From: Shinella sumterensis
Lineage (GTDB): Bacteria; Pseudomonadota; Alphaproteobacteria; Rhizobiales; Rhizobiaceae
DNA length: 64,000 bases
Assembly: GCF_004514425.2 (NCBI RefSeq)
Contig: NZ_MYFN02000008.1
Location: forward strand, 62,001-126,000
Direction: 5' to 3'
In this document: piece after piece, positions 18,524 to 25,312 of the stretch
Layout: each line of letters opens with the position of its first letter
Numbering within the stretch: the stretch's first letter is position 1
Program-made: the position numbers and the translations under genes
Notes under the pieces: model-generated
Database searches by the model: none
Told to the model about the DNA's origin: nothing
What the model saw: only the letters and a program-made list of their open reading frames with translations

Positions 18524-18796
18524 ATGCGTTACGTGCGTCTTGCGGTTCTCGCCGCCACCCTTTGCCATGCGCCGGCGATGGCGGCGGACGAGCGGCCAGT
18601 GCATGACCCGGCCATCGAGGCCGCGGCGATCGCCATCCTTCAGAAGAAGCTGCCGGATATCCGCAAGTCGCACGATATCGGCGAGGAACCCGTGATCGTC
18701 CGGCGCGAGCCGCCGCAGGCGACCTTGCAGGGTATTTCGGCGCTGATCGATCTCGATTCGGCGCGCGCCTTTCCCGGCCGCATCATCTGGCTGTGA
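18524..18796 (+). CDS. Small secreted protein, unknown function
   Basis: 90-aa protein with a clear signal peptide (about residues 1-21, ending AMA-AD), so probably periplasmic. The mature part is short and charged, with no recognised domain. It lies between dxs and tlyA on the same strand, with 169 bp upstream and 43 bp to tlyA. Codon usage matches the neighbours and the frame is clean, supporting a real gene. I do not recognise a family. Confidence 0.65.
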   Translation: MRYVRLAVLAATLCHAPAMAADERPVHDPAIEAAAIAILQKKLPDIRKSHDIGEEPVIVRREPPQATLQGISALIDLDSARAFPGRIIWL

Positions 18797-18839
18797 TTCC
18801 GGGGCTTGCCTCTTTTCGCGCAAGGCGTCATGAGAGGCG

Positions 18840-19589
18840 ATGTCCGAACCCACCGAAACCATCCGCCTCGACCAGCTCCTGCTGAATGCCGGCCTCGTGC
18901 CCAGCCGCTCGCGGGCGCGCGATTCCATCGCGCGCGGCACCGTGACCGTCAACGGCCGCGTCGTCACCAAGCCGAGTTCCTGCTTTCCCGCTTCCGCCGT
19001 CATCGCCATCGACGACCCCGCGCAGGACTACGTGTCGCGCGCCGCGCTGAAGCTGACGGCAGCGCTCGACCATTTCCGTCTCGATCCCGCAGGCCTCGAC
19101 TGTCTCGATATCGGCGCCTCCACCGGCGGCTTCACGCAGGTGCTGCTGGAGCGGGGCGCCGCTCATGTCGTCGCCATCGATGTTGGCCACGACCAGATGC
19201 ATCCGAAGCTGCGCGCCGACGCACGTGTCACCAACCTTGAAGGCCTGAATGCGCGGGCGCTCACCCGCGATGACATTGACCGGGCTGTCGGCTGCATCGT
19301 CTCGGACGTGTCCTTCATCTCGCTGAAGCTCGCATTGCCACCGGCGCTCTCCTTCGCTGAAGCCGGCGCCTTCTGCGTGCTTCTCGTCAAGCCGCAATTC
19401 GAGGCGGGCCGCGAGGCGATCAGCAAGGCGGGGCTTCTGAAAGACCCCGACAGCGCGCCCGCGGTCGCTGCCGAGCTGGAGCGCTGGCTGGTGGAGGACA
19501 TGGGCTGGAAGAGCCTCGGCCTCATCCCCTCGCCGATTGCCGGCGGCGACGGCAACGTCGAATTCCTGCTGGGAGGCGTGAAGCCATGA
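18840..19589 (+). CDS. tlyA: TlyA-family rRNA 2'-O-methyltransferase
   Basis: S4 RNA-binding domain (about residues 8-70, RLDQLLLNAGLVPSRSRARD) fused to an FtsJ-like SAM methyltransferase (about 80-245). The SAM motif is DIGASTGGFTQVLLERGA (about 90-107). TlyA enzymes methylate ribose of 16S and/or 23S rRNA cytidines and can confer capreomycin sensitivity; hemolysin annotations for this family are misleading. The 249-aa length is normal. The stop overlaps the next RNA methyltransferase gene (ATGA), so the two are translationally coupled RNA-modification genes. Confidence 0.92.
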   Translation: MSEPTETIRLDQLLLNAGLVPSRSRARDSIARGTVTVNGRVVTKPSSCFPASAVIAIDDPAQDYVSRAALKLTAALDHFRLDPAGLDCLDIGASTGGFTQVLLERGAAHVVAIDVGHDQMHPKLRADARVTNLEGLNARALTRDDIDRAVGCIVSDVSFISLKLALPPALSFAEAGAFCVLLVKPQFEAGREAISKAGLLKDPDSAPAVAAELERWLVEDMGWKSLGLIPSPIAGGDGNVEFLLGGVKP

Positions 19590-20836
19590 CGACCGAGACG
19601 CTCACCATCGCGCGGCTCGGCAGCGGCGGCGACGGCATTGCCGACACGCCCGCCGGCCCGGTCTATGTGCCTTTCACCCTGCCCGGCGAGACGGTCGCCG
19701 TCGCGCGCGTCAAGAACCACGGCACCGTCATGTCCATGTCGGTCGCCTCGCCCGAGCGGATCACGCCCGCCTGCGTGCATTTCGGCCCTGACGGCAAGAA
19801 CGGCACCTGCGGCGGCTGCACGCTGCAGCATGCGGGCGACGCGCTCTATCATGACTTCAAGCGCTCGCTCGTCGTCAACGCGCTGAAATCCAAGGGGCTG
19901 ACGCCGGATGTGGCGCCGCTCGTCACGGCCGCGCCCGGCCAAAGGCGCCGCGTCACCTTCACCGCGCGCAAGACGGAAAAGGGCATGCTGCTGGGCTTCA
20001 ACCAGGCCGGCAGCCACCACATCGTTTCCATCGAGCACTGTCCCATCGCCAGCGACGGCATCGTTTCCCGGCTGGATGCGATCCGCCAGGTCGCGGCGGC
20101 CATCGCCACCTCGGCCGAGCCGTTCCGCGTGACCGTGCTGGAAACGCTGACGGGCCTCGACCTCGCCTTCGAGGGCGTGAAGAAGGTCGGCTCCCGGGAA
20201 CGCCATGCCGTGACCGAAAGCGTGCTGGCGCTGCGCGGTATCGCGCGCGTGACCAGCGACGGCGAAATCCTGATCGAGCCGATGAAGCCGGAGATCGAGT
20301 TCGGCGGCGTGCGCGTCTCCCCGCCGTCCGGCGGCTTCACCCAGGCGACGAAACCCGCCGAGGAGGCCATGGCCGACCTCGTGCTGGCCGCGCTCGGCAA
20401 GGCCAAGCGGGTCGCCGACCTCTTCGCGGGCTCCGGCACCTTCGCCCTGCGCATCGCGCGCCAGGCCAAGGTGCATGCGGTGGAAGGCGACGAAAAGGCG
20501 ATCAAGGCGCTGGACCATGCCGCGCGCAACACGCAGGGCCTGAAGCCCGTGACCATCGAAAGACGCGATCTCTTCCGCCGCCCGCTGATGGCCTCCGAAC
20601 TGAAGGTCTACGATGCCGTGGTCTTCGATCCGCCGCGCGCGGGCGCGGAGGACCAGTGCAAGGAACTTGCCCGCTCCGGTGTGAAGACCATTGTCGCCGT
20701 GTCGTGCAACCCGATCAGCCTTGCCCGCGACCTGGCAATCTTGACCGCCGCCGGCTACCGGATCCGCCTCGTGACACCCATCGACCAGTTCCTCTGGTCG
20801 GCCCATGTCGAGGCGGTTGCGGTTCTGGAAAAATAG
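19586..20836 (+). CDS. Class I SAM-dependent RNA uracil-C5 methyltransferase (RumA/TrmA type)
   Basis: 416-aa 5-methyluridine methyltransferase. It has an N-terminal TRAM-like region, Fe-S ligands in ACVHFGP...TCGGC (about residues 70-90) and EHCPIAS (about 150-156), the SAM motif LFAGSGTFAL (about 276-285), FDPPRAG, and the catalytic SCNP (about 373-376). Substrate is probably a specific uracil in 23S rRNA or tRNA; the sequence alone does not separate RlmD-like, RlmC-like and TrmA-like targets. The start overlaps the tlyA stop. It converges with the enoyl-CoA hydratase gene 7 bp downstream. Confidence 0.88.
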   Translation: MTTETLTIARLGSGGDGIADTPAGPVYVPFTLPGETVAVARVKNHGTVMSMSVASPERITPACVHFGPDGKNGTCGGCTLQHAGDALYHDFKRSLVVNALKSKGLTPDVAPLVTAAPGQRRRVTFTARKTEKGMLLGFNQAGSHHIVSIEHCPIASDGIVSRLDAIRQVAAAIATSAEPFRVTVLETLTGLDLAFEGVKKVGSRERHAVTESVLALRGIARVTSDGEILIEPMKPEIEFGGVRVSPPSGGFTQATKPAEEAMADLVLAALGKAKRVADLFAGSGTFALRIARQAKVHAVEGDEKAIKALDHAARNTQGLKPVTIERRDLFRRPLMASELKVYDAVVFDPPRAGAEDQCKELARSGVKTIVAVSCNPISLARDLAILTAAGYRIRLVTPIDQFLWSAHVEAVAVLEK

Positions 20837-20843
20837 GGTCGGC

Positions 20844-21599
20844 TCAACGGCGCGTCATGAACGCCTCGAAGGCTGCGCGCGCCTCCGGGCTCTTCAGCTG
20901 CGCGGAGAAATGGCCGAGTTCTTCATCGATGCGCGCAATCACATCCGACCGGTCGCCGCGAACCAAGTTGCGCGCAATGGCCAGCGCCTTCGGCGGCTTG
21001 GCGGCAAGGCGGCCTGCGGCAGCGAGCGTTTCGCGTTCGACGGCACCGGGCTCGACGACCGCATAGACAAGGCCTGCCTCCTTCGCCGCGCTTGCGGAAA
21101 AGCCGTCCCCGGCAGCCAGCAGCGCGAAGGCCCGTTGGTGGCCCATGAGGCGCGGCGCAAGCAGGCTGGAGGCCGCCTCCGGCACCAGCGCGAGGTCCAC
21201 GAAGGGCGTGCGGAACTGCGTGCGGTCGGAGGCGTAGGTCAGGTCGCAATGCAGGTGGATCGTGGTGCCGATACCGATGGCAAGCCCGTCCACGCCGGAA
21301 ACGAGCGGCTTCGTGTAGGTGGCGAGCGCGTAGAGAAAATCGACCGCCTCGCGCGCCATGGCGCCGCCCATCGCGACGGCCATGAAATCGGTGAGATCGT
21401 TGCCGGCGGAGAAGCAGCCGTCGGAGCCGAGGAAGACGGTGGCGCGCACGCCCTCGTCCACATCGCCCTCTTTCAGCGCCGCCGTCATGGCCTCGTACAT
21501 CGCACGGGTGATGGCGTTCTTCTTGTCGGCGCGATTGAAGCGGATCACCTGGACGCCCGGTGCGGCCTCGGGACGCTCGATCAGGATATGGTCGGTCAT
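20844..21599 (-). CDS. Enoyl-CoA hydratase/isomerase family protein
   Basis: Crotonase-fold enzyme, 251 aa, predicted to hydrate or isomerise an enoyl-CoA. The oxyanion-hole stretches are CFSAGNDLTDF (about residues 62-72) and GVDGLAIGIGTTI (about 103-115). The second catalytic Glu is in LVPEAASS (about 138-145), while the first Glu position in the GLAIG loop is not acidic. This fits isomerase-like or related crotonases rather than a classical two-Glu hydratase. It follows the acyl-CoA dehydrogenase by 12 bp, as part of a two-gene operon. Confidence 0.88.
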   Translation of the reverse strand: MTDHILIERPEAAPGVQVIRFNRADKKNAITRAMYEAMTAALKEGDVDEGVRATVFLGSDGCFSAGNDLTDFMAVAMGGAMAREAVDFLYALATYTKPLVSGVDGLAIGIGTTIHLHCDLTYASDRTQFRTPFVDLALVPEAASSLLAPRLMGHQRAFALLAAGDGFSASAAKEAGLVYAVVEPGAVERETLAAAGRLAAKPPKALAIARNLVRGDRSDVIARIDEELGHFSAQLKSPEARAAFEAFMTRR

Positions 21600-21611
21600 G
21601 CTCTCTTCCTT

Positions 21612-23384
21612 TCAGCCCAGAACGGCGCGCGCTGCCGCGAGGCTCGCCGCGCCGCCGATCACCCGTTCGCGCAGCGCGGCGGTCTCGCCGATGACATTCT
21701 CCGCCGCAAAGCGGCAGAGCGCCGCGCGCTCCTCGTTGCGGCCATCGCCGCCATCGGCAAGCGCGCCCTTGGCGAGATAGGCACCGGTCAACACCAGGCC
21801 GAAGAGGCGCTGATAGGGCGTGGCCCCGGCAAGCGCCTCGACCTGCCGGCCTTCGGAGACGGCGGCGAGCAGCCAATCGGTGGCGGCTTCCAGGTCGGCA
21901 ATGCTGGCGGTAAGCCGTTCGCCGGTCTCGCCCAGCGCCGGCATGTTGCTGGCAGCCGCCTTTGCGGCGATATCCCGCAATTCGGCTATGAAACCGCGGA
22001 TGTGATTTCCCTCCGACAGCGGCAGCTTGCGCGTCACGAGATCGATGGCCTGGATGCCGTTGGTGCCCTCATAGATCGGCGCGATCCGCGCATCGCGGTA
22101 AAGGCGGGCGGCACCCGTTTCCTCGATGAAGCCCATGCCGCCATGCACCTGGACGCCGAGCGAGGCGACATCGACGCCGGCATCCGTGGCGAAGCTCTTG
22201 GCGACGGGCGTGAGGAGGCTCGCGCGTTCGGCCCAGTGCCTGGCATCCGCACCATGCGCCATGTCAACGGCGTGGGCGCAGGCATAGGTGATGGCGCGCG
22301 CACCCTGGGTCAGCACCTTCATGGTCAGCAGCATGCGAACGACATCCGGATGCTCGATAATGGGGCTCATGCCCGAACCCTGCCAGCCGGGCGCCTTGCC
22401 CTGCGTGCGCTCCTTCGCATAGGCGATGGCCTTCTGGGTGGCGGCTTCGGCGATGGCCACGCCCTGCATACCGACGGCGAGGCGCGCATTGTTCATCATG
22501 GTGAACATGCAGGCGAGCCCGCGGTTCTCCTCGCCGACCAGCCAGCCGATGGCGCCCGGTTCCTCCCCGAAGCGGCCGTCGCCATAGATCATGGTGCAGG
22601 TGGGCGAGCCGTGGATGCCGAGCTTGTGTTCGATGGAATGGCAGTAGGCATCGTTGCGCGGGCCGAGCGAGCCATCCTCGTTGACGAGGAACTTGGGCAC
22701 CAGGAACAGCGAGATGCCGCGCGTGCCGGCCGGCGCATCCGGCAGGCGGGCGAGAACGAGATGCACGATATTGTCGGTGAAATCGTGCTCGCCATAGGTG
22801 ATGAAGATCTTCTGGCCGAACAGGCGATAGGTGCCGTCACCGCGACGCTCGGCGCGGGTCTTCATCACGCCGAGATCGGAACCGGCATGCGGCTCGGTGA
22901 GGTTCATCGAGCCCATCCATTCGCCCGACACCATTTTCGGCAGATAGGTGTTCTTCAGGTGGTCGGAGCCGTGCGCCGTCAGGGCCTCGATGGCGCCGAT
23001 GGTGAGTGTGGGGCCAATGGCAAAGGCCATGGAGCCGCTGTTCCACATTTCCAATGCGGCGACGTGCAGCATATGCGGCAACCCCTGCCCGCCGAAATCC
23101 GGCGACGCGGTCAGCGAGTTCCAGCCGCCGTCCGCCCAGGCCTTGTAGAGCGCCGGCCAACCAGTCGGCATCGTCACCGTGCCATCGGCAAAGCGGGCGC
23201 CCTGCGTGTCGCCGATCGCGCCGAGCGGAGCGATCTCCTCGCTCGCGAAGCGGCCGGCTTCGGCAAGGATGGCGTCGACGAGATCGTCGGTGAGGTCGCC
23301 GAGATGGCCGCCGTCGAGCGCGGGCGCGAGGCCCGCCACGTGCTTGAGGGTGAACGCAATCTCCTCGACCGGCGCCTTGTACAT
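21612..23384 (-). CDS. Acyl-CoA dehydrogenase (long form, about 590 aa)
   Basis: FAD-dependent acyl-CoA dehydrogenase, 590 aa, of the longer DmdC/AidB-like subgroup with an N-terminal extension and a C-terminal DUF. Visible motifs are NLTEPHAGSDLG (about residues 157-168, FAD/substrate loop), QKIFITYGEHD (about 187-197) and the catalytic Glu in YEGTNGIQAIDL (about 428-439). It probably feeds the enoyl-CoA hydratase gene 12 bp downstream. GAGGAGG precedes the ATG. A LiuR-like ACGT-N2-ACGT palindrome lies about 63-78 bp upstream. Chain-length specificity cannot be told. Confidence 0.92.
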   Translation of the reverse strand: MYKAPVEEIAFTLKHVAGLAPALDGGHLGDLTDDLVDAILAEAGRFASEEIAPLGAIGDTQGARFADGTVTMPTGWPALYKAWADGGWNSLTASPDFGGQGLPHMLHVAALEMWNSGSMAFAIGPTLTIGAIEALTAHGSDHLKNTYLPKMVSGEWMGSMNLTEPHAGSDLGVMKTRAERRGDGTYRLFGQKIFITYGEHDFTDNIVHLVLARLPDAPAGTRGISLFLVPKFLVNEDGSLGPRNDAYCHSIEHKLGIHGSPTCTMIYGDGRFGEEPGAIGWLVGEENRGLACMFTMMNNARLAVGMQGVAIAEAATQKAIAYAKERTQGKAPGWQGSGMSPIIEHPDVVRMLLTMKVLTQGARAITYACAHAVDMAHGADARHWAERASLLTPVAKSFATDAGVDVASLGVQVHGGMGFIEETGAARLYRDARIAPIYEGTNGIQAIDLVTRKLPLSEGNHIRGFIAELRDIAAKAAASNMPALGETGERLTASIADLEAATDWLLAAVSEGRQVEALAGATPYQRLFGLVLTGAYLAKGALADGGDGRNEERAALCRFAAENVIGETAALRERVIGGAASLAAARAVLG

Positions 23385-23446
23385 CTCTATCCTCCTCTGC
23401 GCGCGCTCAGCCGAAGCGCGGCTCCTTGGCGGGCAGATTATTGATT

Positions 23447-23462
23447 TTTACGTAAACGTCAA
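23447..23462 (-). promoter_or_regulatory. Candidate MerR/LiuR-type operator of the acyl-CoA dehydrogenase operon
   Basis: On the minus strand the 16-mer TTGACGTTTACGTAAA has the pattern TT-n-ACGT-nn-ACGT-n-AA, an imperfect palindrome. Its first six bases can serve as a -35 (TTGACG), with TAATCT 16 bases downstream as a -10. It resembles LiuR-type (MerR family) sites known upstream of branched-chain amino acid and acyl-CoA catabolic genes. The regulator itself is not in this window. The match is by eye. Confidence 0.5.
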
Positions 23463-23500
23463 TGTTTGGCCCGACCCGGCTTGCCGCGCTCGGCAAAAGA

Positions 23501-23530
23501 AAAGGCTGACCGGTCACCCGGTCAGCCTTT
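23501..23530 (-). terminator. Rho-independent terminator of the BA14K gene
   Basis: Perfect 13-bp stem (AAAGGCTGACCGG against CCGGTCAGCCTTT) with a TCAC loop (GTGA on the minus strand). Read on the minus strand it is followed by TTCTTTTG, so it terminates the BA14K gene ending at 23558. Confidence 0.9.
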
Positions 23531-23557
23531 GTCTCGATACCCTTCGGCCGAGTGCGC

Positions 23558-24055
23558 TCACCGATAGGGCGAGTAGCACTGGCGGCGCGGGCCGTTATAG
23601 GGCTGGAACGTGTTGTCATAGGCGCGATACGAGCGGTAGCGGTTGGCGCACCAGCTGACATGGCTGCGGCCGCCGGAATAGACGCGCCGGTCGCGGGCGA
23701 CGGAACTGCCCACCACCGCCCCCATGCCCAGGATGGCGAGCGGCACCCAGGCATTGTCGCGATGGCGATAGTAGCGACCATAATGGCGGCGATGATGCCA
23801 GCGGTCGCGGTAGTAACGCCCGTGGTGGCGGTTCCAGCCGCGATTGCCGCGCCAATGACGGTCGCCACGCCAATGGCGATTGCCGCGCCAGTGCCGGCGC
23901 GGATAGACGCGATGGTCGACGAGTTGGGCGCCGGTGCTGGTTTCGGCCGGCTGGACCTTCACGACCGGCAAGGGCATGGCGCCCACTGGCGCGACCGGCG
24001 TCGCGGCAAACAGCGCCGAAAGCGCAACGACAAGGCACTTGCTGGTCAGTCTCAT
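23558..24055 (-). CDS. BA14K-family secreted protein with HWRGNR repeats
   Basis: 165-aa protein with a signal peptide (about residues 1-26). The BA14K C-terminus has WCANRYRSYRAYDNTFQPYN (about residues 135-154) and a closing RRQCYSPYR. BA14K proteins are envelope-associated lectin-like antigens first described in Brucella. Between them is a His/Arg/Trp-rich stretch with three 6-residue repeats (HWRGNR, HWRGDR, HWRGNR), encoded by near-identical 18-bp units at about 23840-23895, and a short hydrophobic segment (about 106-120). ATG 24055 has GGGAG 7-8 bases upstream. A perfect EcfG-type promoter lies upstream and a strong terminator downstream, so this is a stress-inducible single gene. Confidence 0.85.
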   Translation of the reverse strand: MRLTSKCLVVALSALFAATPVAPVGAMPLPVVKVQPAETSTGAQLVDHRVYPRRHWRGNRHWRGDRHWRGNRGWNRHHGRYYRDRWHHRRHYGRYYRHRDNAWVPLAILGMGAVVGSSVARDRRVYSGGRSHVSWCANRYRSYRAYDNTFQPYNGPRRQCYSPYR

Positions 24056-24107
24056 GGCGTTTCTCCCTGGTCTCGCCGTCATCATAGGACGGCATAATTG
24101 CCAGCGG

Positions 24108-24132
24108 AACGCGAAAGACCGGCGATTGTTCC
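24108..24132 (-). promoter_or_regulatory. EcfG (RpoE2) general-stress promoter for the BA14K gene
   Basis: On the minus strand GGAAC (24132-24128) is followed by a 16-base spacer and CGTT (24111-24108), the full consensus of alphaproteobacterial EcfG promoters. The -10 end is about 52 bases before the BA14K ATG. On the opposite strand GGAAC (24106-24110)-N16-TGTT (24127-24130) nearly matches as well, pointing to the GH25 gene. Confidence 0.8.
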
Positions 24133-24216
24133 CGCCGCCAGGTTTCAACGTTCCTTAACCATGTCTGCCGCAGCATCGGGCTTCGCGAAAAACCAGCGAT
24201 TCGCGAAGGAGCATCC

Positions 24217-25311
24217 ATGCATTCCGCGCAGTTTTCCGGCCTTGCCGCCCTTCTCCTTTCGACGTCCCTTCCGTTTGCCGCGGCGGCCGCCGACGTCGAA
24301 CCGTGGAAGAAGCCTGAGAACGCCATCGTCATCGACGCCTATGAGCTGAACGAAATCGACTGGTCCGACATGCTGACGGACAAGCGCATCGCGGGCTTCA
24401 TCTCAAAGGCGTCCGACGGACTGCCGGAGAGCTACAGCTGCCAGGGCGACCATGGCGGCGATACGTTCGCGCACTGCAAGACCATGTGGCGCAAATATGC
24501 GGTCAGCCGCGAACTCTACGAGACGCGGCGGCTGCTCGCCCGCTCCAAGGGCCTGCTCTGGGGCGCCTACCACCTCGCCCGCCCCGGCAACCCGATCGAA
24601 CAGGCCAATCATTTCCTCGACTATGCCAATCCCCAGGACGACGAGATGATGGTGCTCGATATCGAGGGGCTCGATCCGGACCGCTACATGTCGCTCGAAG
24701 ACGCCCAGGTCTTTGCCGGCCATGTCCGCACGCGCACGGGCCGATACCCCGTGCTCTACACCAATCACATCACGGCGCTGCACATTGCCGCCAACCGTGA
24801 CCGCTACCGGATCCTTTCGCGCCTGCCGCTCTGGTATGCCCGTTACAAGCCCGGCATCACCGGCAGCTTCCCGATGGGCAACTGGGACAACTACGCGCTC
24901 TGGCAATTCTCGGCCGCCGCCAACTGCACGAAGCGGCGCTGCCCCTACCGGGTGAAGGGCGCGCTGAACGACATCGACGTGAATGTCGCGCCGATGACGA
25001 AGGCGGCGCTGAAAGCCATCTGGGCCTTCGGCAGCCTGCTGCCGGAAAAGCCGTTCGAACCCGTCGACAATATCCTGACCGCTTCGATCCCCGCCGCAAG
25101 CCTGCTCAAAGCCACCGCCGAGGCCGCCGTTTCGGCGGGCGCGCAAGCGCAGACGAGTGGTGTCGTGACCCTTGCCGGCGGCACGGGGACCACCTTCTCC
25201 ATCACCGTCTCAGGCGAGGCGAAAGCAGGTCTTGCCGCCGCTGCCGGCGTCATGGCCAAGCCCGGACATCGCCTGGTCGACGTGACGCCGCTGAACTATC
25301 AGGACCTCTGA
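24217..25311 (+). CDS. Secreted glycoside hydrolase family 25 (lysozyme-like) protein
   Basis: 364-aa GH25 muramidase-like enzyme predicted to cut peptidoglycan between MurNAc and GlcNAc. It has a signal peptide (about residues 1-25, ending AAAA-AD), then a (beta/alpha) barrel from about residue 38 to 265. The motifs are VIDAYELN at the N-terminal strand, GAYHLARPG and the catalytic-pair strand VLDIEGLD (about 147-154). After about residue 285 comes an Ala/Gly/Thr-rich tail without a known domain. It converges with the DUF2207 gene, with a 1-bp gap. The barrel is clear; activity and target (self or foreign wall) are inferred. Confidence 0.85.
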   Translation: MHSAQFSGLAALLLSTSLPFAAAAADVEPWKKPENAIVIDAYELNEIDWSDMLTDKRIAGFISKASDGLPESYSCQGDHGGDTFAHCKTMWRKYAVSRELYETRRLLARSKGLLWGAYHLARPGNPIEQANHFLDYANPQDDEMMVLDIEGLDPDRYMSLEDAQVFAGHVRTRTGRYPVLYTNHITALHIAANRDRYRILSRLPLWYARYKPGITGSFPMGNWDNYALWQFSAAANCTKRRCPYRVKGALNDIDVNVAPMTKAALKAIWAFGSLLPEKPFEPVDNILTASIPAASLLKATAEAAVSAGAQAQTSGVVTLAGGTGTTFSITVSGEAKAGLAAAAGVMAKPGHRLVDVTPLNYQDL

Positions 25312-25312
25312 G

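Noticed and set aside
20805-23444. Very long (879-codon) plus-strand open frame
   Set aside because: It is the antisense of the enoyl-CoA hydratase and acyl-CoA dehydrogenase genes. Its translation is Arg/Gly/His-rich with no domain, a typical high-GC shadow.
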